Source: Arthrobacter sp. 131MFCol6.1 (GTDB taxonomy: Bacteria > Actinomycetota > Actinomycetes > Actinomycetales > Micrococcaceae). Taken from it: a stretch of DNA of 64,000 nucleotides. The position numbers were made by a program, and so were the translations under genes. Below are positions 1 through 8,404 of this stretch, piece by piece. A model generated the notes under the pieces. It was not told where the DNA came from, made no database searches, and worked only from the letters and a program-made list of their open reading frames with translations. Each line of letters opens with the position of its first letter. The stretch's first letter is position 1. The stretch spans positions 62,001-126,000 of the forward strand of contig NZ_KB895541.1 in assembly GCF_000374925.1 (NCBI RefSeq), read 5' to 3'.

Positions 1-1
1 C

Positions 2-787
2 CAGTGGAACAAGGGCTTCACCGAAAACCCGGCCCATGCCCGCTACGAGTCCCTGGCCCGGGACATCGACCGCGCCATCAAGTTCATGTCCTCCTGCGGG
101 GCCGACTTCGAGGCCCTGAAGCGGGTGGAATTCTACGCGAGCCACGAGGCCCTGCTGCTGGACTACGAGCGCGCCCTGACCCGCATCGATTCGCGCACCG
201 GGCTGCCCTACGACACCTCGGCGCACTTCCTGTGGATCGGGGAGCGGACCCGCGAGCTGGACCACGCACACGTTGACTTCCTCTCCTGCGTCCGCAACCC
301 GATCGGCGTGAAGCTCGGCCCCTCGACCAGCGGCGACGACGCCCTGCGCCTGATCGACAAGCTGGATCCGAACCGGGAGCCCGGCCGGCTCACCTTCATC
401 ACGCGCATGGGTGCGGGCAACATCCGCGAGAAGCTGCCGGCGATCGTCGAGCGCGTCACCGCCTCCGGGGCGCAGGTCCTTTGGGTCACCGACCCCATGC
501 ACGGGAACACGGTCACCTCGCCCAACGGCTACAAGACCCGCAATTTCGACGACGTCATTGACGAGGTGCGCGGATTCTTCGAAGTCCACCACGCGCTCGG
601 CACCGTTCCCGGCGGCCTGCATGTGGAGATGACGGGCGACGACGTCGCCGAATGCCTCGGCGGAGCCGACCCGATCGACCAGGAAGCCTTCCTGGACCGC
701 TACGAGTCGGTCTGCGATCCGCGCCTGAACCACATGCAGTCGCTCGAAATGGCGTTCCTGGTAGCCGGTGCGCTCTCCAAGCGCTGA
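2..787 (+). CDS. aroG: 3-deoxy-7-phosphoheptulonate synthase, class II (C-terminal part)
   Basis: First step of the shikimate pathway: joins phosphoenolpyruvate and erythrose 4-phosphate. The reading frame is already open at base 2, so the N-terminal part lies outside the window; about 261 codons remain of a family usually near 460. Visible class II (plant/actinobacterial type) segments are WIGERTRELDHAHVDF, RNPIGVKLGPS, DPMHGNT, GGLHVEMTGDDVAECLGG and the closing SLEMAFLVA. It converges on the kinase gene downstream, with a shared terminator hairpin between them. The aroG-pknL neighbourhood is the same as in mycobacteria. Identification is confident; the start is not visible. Confidence 0.95.
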   Translation, partial: QWNKGFTENPAHARYESLARDIDRAIKFMSSCGADFEALKRVEFYASHEALLLDYERALTRIDSRTGLPYDTSAHFLWIGERTRELDHAHVDFLSCVRNPIGVKLGPSTSGDDALRLIDKLDPNREPGRLTFITRMGAGNIREKLPAIVERVTASGAQVLWVTDPMHGNTVTSPNGYKTRNFDDVIDEVRGFFEVHHALGTVPGGLHVEMTGDDVAECLGGADPIDQEAFLDRYESVCDPRLNHMQSLEMAFLVAGALSKR

Positions 788-802
788 GGCGCTGACTGAG
801 AG

Positions 803-859
803 AACGCGTCTGACGAAACGCGTCTGACGAAACGCTTCTGACCGAACGCTGCCTGTCTG
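803..859. repeat. 14-bp tandem repeat after aroG
   Basis: Unit AACGCGTCTGACGA occurs exactly twice (803-816, 817-830), then as degraded copies at 831-844 and 845-859. It lies between the aroG stop codon and the terminator hairpin. It belongs to a group of similar short tandem duplications scattered through the window. Confidence 0.85.
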
Positions 860-872
860 AAAACTCCAATAA

Positions 873-911
873 AAAAGCTCCGCCCGGCTGCAGCAGCCGG
901 GCGGAGCTTTT
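873..911. terminator. Bidirectional terminator between aroG and pknL
   Basis: Near-perfect inverted repeat: AAAAGCTCCGCCCGGCTG pairs with its complement across a 3-base loop, flanked by A-runs on one side and T-runs on the other. It suits termination of both convergent genes. Confidence 0.9.
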
Positions 912-951
912 ATGTAGAGCGGGTCGGCCCCTGGGCGGGCGCCGTGTATGG

Positions 952-3114
952 TCAGACCACGGTCAGGGTGATAGTCGAGCCTTCCGGGACAGCCGTATCC
1001 ACGGGATCCTGGACGCGGACTGTTCCAAAGAATCCGCCCAAATACTCATCGACCTTAACCACGAAGCCAAGTTCTTCGAGTGCCGCCCGGGCTTCCTTGA
1101 CCTGTTTGCCGATGAAATTGGGCACCTCGACGAGCTTCGGGCCCTTGGAGATGGTCAGGGTGACGGTTCCGCCCTTGGTCAGGTTGCCGGAGGCCGGGTC
1201 CTGCGCCAGCACCGCGCCCTTCGGGACGTTCCGGTCGTTGACCAGCTCGGGCGCGACCACGGCCTTCAGGCCGGCGGCTTCCAGGGCACTCACGGCTGCG
1301 TCCTGCGCCTGCCCGCGGACATCCGGGACCGGGATGGGCTGCGGGCCCTTGGAGACGGTGAGGCCCACGGGCGTCCCGTGCCTGACCGGGTTGCCGCTGC
1401 GCGGAGCCTGGGCAAGGACAGTCCCGGCCGGCGCCTTCTCGTCGAAGGTCTCGGTAATCGGGCCCAAAGCCATCTGGGCGCCGTTGAGCGTGGTCTTGGC
1501 CTCGTCCAGGGACTTGCCGGTCAGTTCCGGCAGCGGGAACAGTTCCGGGCCTTTGGACACGGCCAGGGCCACGGGCTGGAACTTGCGGATGACCTCGCCA
1601 GCGGTCGGCTCCGAGCCGACCACGAGGCCGGGTGAGATGTCGTCGTCGAAGACATCCTTCACGGTGGATTGGAAGCCGGCGGTGCGGAGCAGGTCCTGGG
1701 CCTCGGCAACGGTCTTGTTCGCCACCGGGGGAATGGTTCCCGGTGAGCCCGGACCCATGCCGAAGAACCAGCCGGCGACGGCGGCGAGCAGCGCCGCGAC
1801 GACGAGCAGGACGATCCAGAGCAAGCCGCGGCGCCGGGGGTTACCCTCGTGCAGGGTCCTGGTGGGCGTGGCCGCGGCGCGCTGGCGCGCCTTCTCCTCG
1901 TCCCGGTCCAGCTTGCGCTGGGCGCGTTTGCTGGGGGCTACCGCACCTTCTGCTGGATCGTCGTACCCGGCGGCGCCGTCGTAGGCCGCCTCGTCCGGGG
2001 TGGACAGCGGTCCGTAGGCCGGACGCCGCGGGGCGCCGGACATGACGGTGGTCGGGTTGCCGCTGGTGCGGGAGATCATCTCGGTGGGCCGGGCGAGGCC
2101 TCCGTACACCTCAGTCTGCAGTTCCGTGGGCACACCGGTGGGGGGCAGCACGTGGGCCGTATCCTGCCCGTCCGACGCCGGGCGGGCACCGCCGGGCGGC
2201 CGGTTTGGCGGTGCTGCCACGGCCGGAAGGGCGCTGCGGACAGCCGCCGGCGGCTGGAGGTCGAGTTCGGCGTCGCTGAGGTTGGTCCTGATGTGCCGGA
2301 GTTCGGACAACAGGGCGCTGCCGTCGACGGGGCGCTTGTCCGGGTCCCGGCCGGTGCACCACTGGACGAGTTCGTCGATCTCCGCAGCCAGCCCGGGCAC
2401 CACCAGCGACGGCGCTCCCACAGTGGAATTGACGTGCTGGTAGGCGACCTGGATGGGCACATCGCCTTCGAACGGCTGCCTGCCCGTGATCATTTCGTAG
2501 AGCATGATCCCGACCGAATAGATGTCGCTGCGGGCATCTGCCTGCTTCCCCAGGACAAGTTCGGGGGAGAGATAGGCGACAGTCCCGATCAGGGCGCCGG
2601 TGCTTGTGGACGTTGAGATAGCGCGTGCCAGGCCGAAGTCGCCGAGCTTGATCCGCCCGTCGTCGGCGATCAGGACGTTTTCGGGCTTGATGTCCCGGTG
2701 GATCATGCCGGCGGCGTGCGCGGCGCCGAGGCCTTCGACGACCGGATCGATCAGCGCCAGGGCCAACCGCGGTGACAGGGCGCCTTTGTCATTGAGGACG
2801 TCCCGCAACGTGTGGCCCTTGATGAACTCCATGACCAGATAGGCGAGCCGGCCGTCCTCGCCCTGGTCCAGGACGCCCACGACGTGGGGGTGGGAGAGCC
2901 GGGCGGCGGCCTTGGCCTCGCGGCCCAGCCGGTCGAGGAACTGCGGGTCGTCGGCCAGGTGGGGATGGAGCACCTTCAGCGCGACATCACGCTCAAGGCG
3001 CTGGTCCGTGGCGAGGTACACGGTGGACATCCCGCCGCGGGCAAGCCTGGATTGAACCTGGTAGCGGTTGTCCACCAGGTTCCCTACGAGAGCATCCGAC
3101 ACGTATTCCTGCAC
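952..3114 (-). CDS. pknL: Serine/threonine protein kinase with four PASTA domains (PknL type)
   Basis: Membrane receptor-like kinase of 720 residues. Cytoplasmic kinase domain about 19-275: glycine loop ARGGMSTVY, ATP lysine K47 in VALKVL, catalytic HRDIKPEN with D141, DFG at 159-161. A proline- and charge-rich linker leads to one membrane helix (about 430-452), then four extracellular PASTA repeats to the C terminus, which in this family bind muropeptides or lipid II. Position next to aroG and the Rv2175c-type DNA-binding gene is that of mycobacterial pknL, whose product lacks PASTA domains; here they are kept. Likely role is coupling wall status to growth; substrates are inferred only. The ATG start gives the full glycine loop. 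Confidence 0.95.
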   Translation of the reverse strand: MQEYVSDALVGNLVDNRYQVQSRLARGGMSTVYLATDQRLERDVALKVLHPHLADDPQFLDRLGREAKAAARLSHPHVVGVLDQGEDGRLAYLVMEFIKGHTLRDVLNDKGALSPRLALALIDPVVEGLGAAHAAGMIHRDIKPENVLIADDGRIKLGDFGLARAISTSTSTGALIGTVAYLSPELVLGKQADARSDIYSVGIMLYEMITGRQPFEGDVPIQVAYQHVNSTVGAPSLVVPGLAAEIDELVQWCTGRDPDKRPVDGSALLSELRHIRTNLSDAELDLQPPAAVRSALPAVAAPPNRPPGGARPASDGQDTAHVLPPTGVPTELQTEVYGGLARPTEMISRTSGNPTTVMSGAPRRPAYGPLSTPDEAAYDGAAGYDDPAEGAVAPSKRAQRKLDRDEEKARQRAAATPTRTLHEGNPRRRGLLWIVLLVVAALLAAVAGWFFGMGPGSPGTIPPVANKTVAEAQDLLRTAGFQSTVKDVFDDDISPGLVVGSEPTAGEVIRKFQPVALAVSKGPELFPLPELTGKSLDEAKTTLNGAQMALGPITETFDEKAPAGTVLAQAPRSGNPVRHGTPVGLTVSKGPQPIPVPDVRGQAQDAAVSALEAAGLKAVVAPELVNDRNVPKGAVLAQDPASGNLTKGGTVTLTISKGPKLVEVPNFIGKQVKEARAALEELGFVVKVDEYLGGFFGTVRVQDPVDTAVPEGSTITLTVV

Positions 3115-3230
3115 CTTACAATCGTAGTCGCTGGACAGAAACGGGCCCGAATCAACATGCGATCCGGGCCCGTAGCGTCACGCTCCGCCGTAAGGGAGCC
3201 TGTGCTGGAGTCTGTATTTAGCCGAACAAT

Positions 3231-4628
3231 TTAGCGGAACAGCTGCCGGTTGGCCTTGATGGCGGCGACGTAGCCCTTGGTGTCCTCGTACATGCCGTTC
3301 TGGCTCACCGAGTACTGGCCTTGGTAATAGCCGGCGATCGCAGTGTCCACATCCGGGCTCGTGCGGACCAACTGGCGGATGATCGCGATGCCTGCCGTGG
3401 CGTTGTCGTACGGATCCAGCAGGTTCAGCTTGCGGCCCACCAGATCGGAGGCCCATTCGCCGGAGGACGGGATGACCTGCATGGTGCCGATCGCATTGGC
3501 CGGTGACACCGCACGCTGGTCGAAGCCGGATTCCTGGAAGGCAAAGGCCAGTGCGAGGCTGGCGTCCACGCCCATGCGCCGGGCCGTGTCCGCCACGATC
3601 GACTTCATCTGCTGACGGCTGGGCACCGGAGAGGCGTTGAGTAGCGCCTTGTTCTGGTTGGCCGAGCTCACCACCGCGGCCGGGTAGCTGAACCCGAGGA
3701 ACGTGCTGGGCACGAGGGGCGTGGTGGTGGCAGGCGTGCTCGAGGCCGGTGCGATGGTCGACGCGCCGGGGATGACGAGCTTCTGGCCCGGGTAGATGAT
3801 GCTCGACATCGTCAGCCGGTTGGCCGACAGGACGTCCGAGAGCCTGACACCGTTGCGGGCCGCGATGCCGGAGAGGGTGTCGCCGGCCTTGATGGTGTAG
3901 GAGCCGGAGCTGGCCGGCGCGGGCGCCGACGGCTTGGGTGCGGCGGGAGCGGAGGGGGCCGGCGTGCTGGAACCGCCGCCGACCTTGACCTTCTGGCCGG
4001 GATAGATCACCGAGCTCATGCCGAGCCCGTTCCACTTGAAGACCTCCGAAAGCCCAACGCCGTGGCGGGCGGCGATGGCGCTCAGGGTGTCGCCGGGCTT
4101 GACGACGTACACGCGGCCCCCGCCCGAGGCGGAAGTCACAGTAGACGTCGCAGGGGCGGTTTTCGCCGGTGCGGACGGTTTGGGCGCTGCCGGGGCCGGC
4201 GTCGAGCCCGTGAGCTTGATCTTCTGCCCCGGGTAGATGATGGTGTTCGCCTGCAGATTGTTCAGCTTGAGTACGGCGAAGGTGTCCAGGCCGTAGCGGC
4301 CGGCAATGGCACTGATGGTGTCGCCGCGGGCGATCGTGTAGACGGCCGGTGCCGCCGGCTGCGCGGGCCGCAGGGCGCTCGGCAGCGTCACCGGGACGGA
4401 GGCGGCCGGGATCACTGCCGCCTTCAAGGATGTCGCCGCGTCAGCTTTTGCCTGGGCGCGCATGGCGGCCGCGAGGGTTGCCGGGACCGAACGCACACGC
4501 GGTTCGGCTGCGGCCGGCTGGGCGATCGCCAGGGAGGAAAGCACGACGGCGGGAAGCGCCGCCGTCGTCGCCGCAATAAGCGGCAGGCTGCGCCCCGGAC
4601 GGAGCTGTGGCGAACGTGAGGTTGTCAT
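3231..4628 (-). CDS. Secreted LysM lytic transglycosylase
   Basis: Exported peptidoglycan hydrolase of 465 residues. Signal peptide 1-41 with cleavage after AAA. Three LysM domains that bind N-acetylglucosamine glycans (about 96-139, 173-216, 243-286) are separated by Pro/Ala/Ser linkers. The C-terminal SLT-type lysozyme fold (about 335-465) contains the probable catalytic glutamate E366 in AFQESGFDQ, followed by AIGTMQVIPSSG. It follows the PASTA kinase gene on its 5' side, so both may answer to wall stress. A 9-bp-periodic array of GTAAC-like half-sites lies 54-103 bp upstream of the start. Domain assignment is clear; whether it cleaves as a transglycosylase or in an Rpf-like way is not decidable here. 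Confidence 0.93.
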   Translation of the reverse strand: MTTSRSPQLRPGRSLPLIAATTAALPAVVLSSLAIAQPAAAEPRVRSVPATLAAAMRAQAKADAATSLKAAVIPAASVPVTLPSALRPAQPAAPAVYTIARGDTISAIAGRYGLDTFAVLKLNNLQANTIIYPGQKIKLTGSTPAPAAPKPSAPAKTAPATSTVTSASGGGRVYVVKPGDTLSAIAARHGVGLSEVFKWNGLGMSSVIYPGQKVKVGGGSSTPAPSAPAAPKPSAPAPASSGSYTIKAGDTLSGIAARNGVRLSDVLSANRLTMSSIIYPGQKLVIPGASTIAPASSTPATTTPLVPSTFLGFSYPAAVVSSANQNKALLNASPVPSRQQMKSIVADTARRMGVDASLALAFAFQESGFDQRAVSPANAIGTMQVIPSSGEWASDLVGRKLNLLDPYDNATAGIAIIRQLVRTSPDVDTAIAGYYQGQYSVSQNGMYEDTKGYVAAIKANRQLFR

Positions 4629-4681
4629 TGGAAAGATCCTCTTCTCAGCGGCAACGCTGCGGTCAGGCCGGTAGAACTGGT

Positions 4682-4731
4682 GTTACCAGTGTGACAAAAG
4701 TTATTTCTGTTACAAATGTGATCTATGTGAA
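4682..4731 (-). promoter_or_regulatory. Six half-sites at 9-bp steps upstream of LysM gene
   Basis: Read on the minus strand, pentamers TTCAC, ATCAC, GTAAC, ATAAC, GTCAC and GTAAC follow each other with exactly 4 bases between them (consensus (G/A/T)T(A/C)AC-N4). The array sits 54-103 bp before the LysM gene start. Direct-repeat half-sites of this sort are typical of OmpR-family regulators such as MtrA or WalR, which control wall hydrolases. The regulator is inference; the periodicity is seen directly. Confidence 0.6.
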
Positions 4732-4935
4732 TGTCTCATGAATTGGCAATTAGCACAAGAACCGTTTGACATTCCGCAATCCCGTTTCCGGTGGAGTGTC
4801 GCCCGAAAGTCGTTCCGGCGGAGTCCCGGGTGGAGCCGGGCGGCATTCCGGCGCGGCGGGACGGGCCATGGCCGCGGCGTCATTTCTGCGGATGCCGACT
4901 AGGCGGCGGGGCACCGGGCGTGGCAATCTTTATGC
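4732..4935. other. Rest of the divergent LysM / HTH intergenic region
   Basis: GC-rich spacer between the half-site array and the GTG start of the DNA-binding protein gene. I see no open reading frame, convincing hairpin or promoter hexamer pair. A c-di-AMP (ydaO-type) riboswitch, common before actinobacterial wall hydrolases, was looked for on the minus strand and not recognised. Confidence 0.4.
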
Positions 4936-5289
4936 GTGAGTAATGTAGAAAGCCTCGTGGGCGAATGGCTGCCCCTGCCCGATGTCGCACAGCTTCTGAA
5001 CGTATCTATCACTAAGGTCCATGCATTGCTGGACGAGCGTGCGCTGGCGGCCGTGAGAATCGGTGACCGGCGCATTCGGTCCGTGCCTGCGGCTTTCATC
5101 CAGGACGGGCATGCCGTGGAGAGCCTGAAAGGCACCATTGTGGTCCTCTCGGACGCCGGGTACTCGGATGAGGAACTGATCAACTGGCTCTTTACGCCGG
5201 ACGACTCCCTCCGCGGCCGGCCCATTGACGCCCTGCGGGAAGGGCGCAAGACCGAAATCCGCCGCAGGGCGCAGTCACTGGCCTGGTAA
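4936..5289 (+). CDS. Small helix-turn-helix DNA-binding protein, Rv2175c family
   Basis: 117 residues, GTG start; an ATG just upstream in another frame ends at once. The N-terminal helix-turn-helix (LPLPDVAQLLNVSITKVHAL, residues 12-31) and the C-terminal WLFTPDDSL...RPIDALREG...RRAQSLAW block match my recollection of M. tuberculosis Rv2175c, a DNA-binding substrate of PknL. The gene is near pknL here too, separated by the LysM gene and in opposite orientation. Compared with Rv2175c, the N-terminal extension that carries the phosphorylated threonine appears to be missing. DNA targets are unknown. Confidence 0.85.
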   Translation: MSNVESLVGEWLPLPDVAQLLNVSITKVHALLDERALAAVRIGDRRIRSVPAAFIQDGHAVESLKGTIVVLSDAGYSDEELINWLFTPDDSLRGRPIDALREGRKTEIRRRAQSLAW

Positions 5290-5341
5290 GAGCACGCCGG
5301 CAGCAACACTGCGCCGGCAGCATCCCCGGACGTGCCATTAA

Positions 5342-5375
5342 GGGCCGTGCACAGCGCAACCGCCGTGCACGGCCC
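5342..5375. terminator. Terminator hairpin between HTH gene and polyprenyl synthase
   Basis: Inverted repeat GGGCCGTGCAC / GTGCACGGCCC with a 12-base loop between two convergent genes. There is no clear T-run, so strength is uncertain. Confidence 0.6.
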
Positions 5376-5413
5376 GCCGCGTTTCCGCGGGCGGTTCTTG
5401 CTTTGGGGCCCTA

Positions 5414-6508
5414 TCAGGCGGCGCGGCTGACCGTGGCCTCTGCCAGCCTGCGGAGCGCGGTCTTGGGCAGCTCCTGAAGCGGCAGGAGATCCAGGGCGGC
5501 GAAGGCGGCCTTGCCGAATTCCTCGATGAGTACTTCCGTGGCCTGGAGCGCACCGCAGTCCACGATGATCCGCCGGATCTCCTCGATGTCCGCGTCGCTG
5601 AGATCGGGGCTGCCCAGCTTGGCGTCGATGAACTCTGATTCGGCCGGCGCGGCCTGGTCCAGGGCGAAGGCGACCAGGACTGTGCGCTTGCCCTCACGGA
5701 GATCGTCCCCGGCAGGTTTGCCGGTGGTGACAGGGTCACCGAAGACACCAAGGACATCGTCCCGCAGCTGGAACGCCTCGCCGAGCGGCAGGGCGAAGGC
5801 GGAATAGCCGCGCAGCAGCTCGTCGCCGGCGCCAGCCAGGGCGCCGCCGAGGGCGAGCGGGTGCTCGGTGGAATACTTGGCCGATTTGAACCGGATGATG
5901 GACTGGGCCCGGCTGACGGCCCCGGCCCGGTCCCGCCTGGGCCCGGCGACTTCTTCCAGGATGTCGAGGTACTGCCCGGCCATTACTTCCGCGCGCATGA
6001 GGTTGAAGATCAGCCGTGCCGGGCTGCCGGACGCGGCCCGGTGTCCGATCTCCGTGAACGATTCCTCGCTGAAGGACAGGCAGAGATCCCCGGTCAGGAT
6101 CGCTGCCGCGTGGCCGAACCGTTCACTGTCCAGCGCCCAGCCCTGGGCCTCGTGCAGTTCAATGAACCTGCGGTGGACGCTGGGGCCGCCCCGGCGGGTG
6201 TCCGAGCGGTCAATGATGTCATCGTGGATCAGGGCCGCGGCCTGGAACAGCTCCAAGGCCGAGCCGGCGGTGACCACCTCGGCGGCGCCGGCTTCCCCGC
6301 CGGCTCCGCGCCACCCCCAGTAGCACATGAGCGCCCGCAGGCGCTTGCCGCCCGTGACCAGATTCGAGATCGAGCCCATGAGCGGATCGATGTCCTGGGA
6401 GATCGAGGACATGACGGCCTGGCGGCTGGTCAGGAACTCGGTGAGCTTGCCGGCGACGGCGGCCACGAAATCCGCCTGCTCGAGCCGCAGCTGTTCGGCG
6501 AGACTCAC
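5414..6508 (-). CDS. idsA: Polyprenyl (geranylgeranyl-type) diphosphate synthase
   Basis: trans-Isoprenyl diphosphate synthase, 364 residues, condensing isopentenyl diphosphate with allylic diphosphates. First aspartate-rich motif DDIID in ALIHDDIIDRSDTRRG; second region FQLRDDVLGVFGD, a DDxxG variant seen in actinobacterial enzymes. Small residues four and five places before the first motif would leave room for a product longer than farnesyl; this is inference. It overlaps the upstream lipoprotein gene by 4 bp (ATGA), so the two are probably translated together. The position matches idsA2 in mycobacteria. The product could feed carotenoid, quinone or polyprenyl-carrier synthesis. Confidence 0.9.
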   Translation of the reverse strand: MSLAEQLRLEQADFVAAVAGKLTEFLTSRQAVMSSISQDIDPLMGSISNLVTGGKRLRALMCYWGWRGAGGEAGAAEVVTAGSALELFQAAALIHDDIIDRSDTRRGGPSVHRRFIELHEAQGWALDSERFGHAAAILTGDLCLSFSEESFTEIGHRAASGSPARLIFNLMRAEVMAGQYLDILEEVAGPRRDRAGAVSRAQSIIRFKSAKYSTEHPLALGGALAGAGDELLRGYSAFALPLGEAFQLRDDVLGVFGDPVTTGKPAGDDLREGKRTVLVAFALDQAAPAESEFIDAKLGSPDLSDADIEEIRRIIVDCGALQATEVLIEEFGKAAFAALDLLPLQELPKTALRRLAEATVSRAA

Positions 6509-7032
6509 TTGACGGACTCGGCAGCGACGTTCGCGCCGATCGTGAACGTGGACACCCCTGTCGTCTGCATGACGGAGATGTTCACGGTTTCGTTGTCCCC
6601 CCGCAGGAAGTCTTTGGATGGCAGGGCGCCGACGGTTTCACCGGGTACGGCCTTGAAGCCCTGTGCCTGGAGCCCCTTGGTGTAGAAAGCCAGGACATCG
6701 GCGGCGGGGGCGGTGGTGCTGCCGACCAGTGCCGCGGTTGCCGGCACGGTGGTTTTGTCGAAGCTGCTTGAAACCACCTGCGCCCCGGGCATCAGCGGCA
6801 GGAGTTTCTGCGGGAAACCGGGTACCAGGGCACCGACTGTGGCTGATGTGCCGGGCTCCGCGGAAGGGCTGGTGGGAGCCGTGGTGGAGGACTGCGCAGA
6901 GGCGTCCGGGGTCGACGCCGGCGACGCCGCCGGGCTCCCGGTGCCGGCAGGCGTGCATGCGGCCAAGGCCAATAGCGCGCCCGCCGCCGCGATGGCGGCT
7001 GCGGCACGTTTGCGCTGTCCAAATACCTTCAC
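6505..7032 (-). CDS. Putative lipoprotein of unknown function
   Basis: 175 residues. A basic N-terminus (MKVFGQRKRA), hydrophobic stretch and lipobox LALAAC with the cysteine at about 26 predict a lipid-anchored exported protein. A Ser/Thr/Pro/Ala-rich linker (about 27-68) leads to a compact domain of about 105 residues that I do not recognise (contains DVLAFYTKGLQAQGFKAV). It is the first gene of a two-gene unit with the polyprenyl synthase (4-bp overlap). Mycobacteria have lppM nearby, but this protein is shorter and I see no LppM-like sequence. Confidence 0.8.
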   Translation of the reverse strand: MKVFGQRKRAAAAIAAAGALLALAACTPAGTGSPAASPASTPDASAQSSTTAPTSPSAEPGTSATVGALVPGFPQKLLPLMPGAQVVSSSFDKTTVPATAALVGSTTAPAADVLAFYTKGLQAQGFKAVPGETVGALPSKDFLRGDNETVNISVMQTTGVSTFTIGANVAAESVK

Positions 7033-7105
7033 AGGGACTTTCCTCCTGGGGTTGAAGCGGAATCAGCCTCCAGTTTAGTCAGTCCCCGGGCATAGGATTG
7101 AAGAC

Positions 7106-8404
7106 GTGGGGCCGGACGCAGAGAATCAGCAGGGAGCGCAGACGAATATGCACCCCCACGGGCGCCCGAATGCGCAGCCCCGGGTCCAGCCCCCCGGCAG
7201 CCCGGGCGGGGATTCCCTGGTGGAACTGCGGCGCAGCAGCATCATGCATGTGGACATGGACGCCTTCTTTGTCTCCGTGGAGCTGCGCAGCCGGCCCGAG
7301 CTGAAGGGAAAGCCCGTGATTGTGGGCTATCCGGCGGACCGCTCCGTGGTGCTCTCCGCGTCCTATGAGGCCCGCGCATTCGGCGTCAGATCAGCGATGC
7401 CCATGGTGGTGGCGGCTCGCATGTGCCCCTCGGCTGTCATCATCGAGCCCCGCCACAAGCTCTACTACGAAGTGTCCGGCCAGATCATGGCAATCTTCGG
7501 TTCCATCACCGACCTCGTCGAGCCACTCAGCGTGGACGAGGCGTTCCTGGATGTCGGGGGAGCCATCCGGCGGCTCGGTCCGCCACGGGAGATTGGCGAA
7601 CTCATCCGGGCGCGCGTGTTCCGGGAACTGGGCATTACGGCATCGGTGGGCATAGCCGCCAGCAAGTTTGTGGCCAAGATCGCGTCCACCCGCTGCAAAC
7701 CGGATGGCCTGTTGCTGATCAGGCCGGAGGAAACCGTCCCCTACCTGCACAGCCTTCCCGTCAGTGCGCTCTGGGGAGTCGGCGGCAAGACCGTGGAGGT
7801 GCTGGCCCGCCGGGGTATCAGGACGGTGGCGGACGTCGCCGCGTCGCCGCTGCCCTCGCTGCGCAAGCTGCTGGGCGCATCGGGGGAGCACGTCTACCGG
7901 CTCTCCTGGGGCATCGATCCGCGGCCCGTGACGCCGGTCCGCCTGGAAAAGAGTATTGGAGCCGAGGAGACATTTGCCACGGACACCGCGGATGACGCAC
8001 TGCTTCACCGGGAGCTGCTGCGCCTTTCGCACCGGACAGCGGAGCGCCTCCGCGGCGCCGGCATGCACGCCCGCACCGTGGCGCTCAAGCTGCGCTACGC
8101 CGACTTTTCCACCATTACCCGCAGCCGCACCGTGAGCACACCGATCGACAGCGCCCAACTCCTTTACGCGGTGGCGGTGCAGCTCCTGGAATCGGTGGGG
8201 GAGCGGCCCATGACAGTCCGGCTGGTCGGCATCCGGGCCGAACAGCTGGAAGAGGCCGCCGACGCCCCGCTTCAGCTCAGTCTTGACCGCCGGGACGACA
8301 ACTGGCGGGCCGCCGAACAGGCCCTCGATGCTGTCGCCCGGAAATTCGGCAACAAGTCCGTTCTTCCGGCCCGGCTCCTGGATTCCGGGGGCACCCCGGA
8401 GTGA
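7106..8404 (+). CDS. dinB: DNA polymerase IV (Y family)
   Basis: Error-prone translesion polymerase, 432 residues. The palm begins with IMHVDMDAFFVSVE (metal-binding aspartates), followed by YEARAFGVRSAMP and the catalytic SVDEAFLDV; the little-finger domain occupies the last third. A GTG start is used with a weak AGGA upstream, giving about 45 residues before the polymerase fold; a later ATG at about 7150 would shorten this tail and cannot be excluded. Transcribed away from the lipoprotein gene across 73 bp. No LexA-type site was recognised upstream. Confidence 0.93.
   Translation: MGPDAENQQGAQTNMHPHGRPNAQPRVQPPGSPGGDSLVELRRSSIMHVDMDAFFVSVELRSRPELKGKPVIVGYPADRSVVLSASYEARAFGVRSAMPMVVAARMCPSAVIIEPRHKLYYEVSGQIMAIFGSITDLVEPLSVDEAFLDVGGAIRRLGPPREIGELIRARVFRELGITASVGIAASKFVAKIASTRCKPDGLLLIRPEETVPYLHSLPVSALWGVGGKTVEVLARRGIRTVADVAASPLPSLRKLLGASGEHVYRLSWGIDPRPVTPVRLEKSIGAEETFATDTADDALLHRELLRLSHRTAERLRGAGMHARTVALKLRYADFSTITRSRTVSTPIDSAQLLYAVAVQLLESVGERPMTVRLVGIRAEQLEEAADAPLQLSLDRRDDNWRAAEQALDAVARKFGNKSVLPARLLDSGGTPE

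Noticed and set aside
4629-4681. c-di-AMP (ydaO-type) riboswitch before the LysM gene
   Set aside because: Such elements are common there in actinobacteria, but I cannot find the conserved helices or core sequences.
6505-7032. Calling the lipoprotein LppM
   Set aside because: Location is similar to mycobacterial lppM, but length and sequence do not support it.
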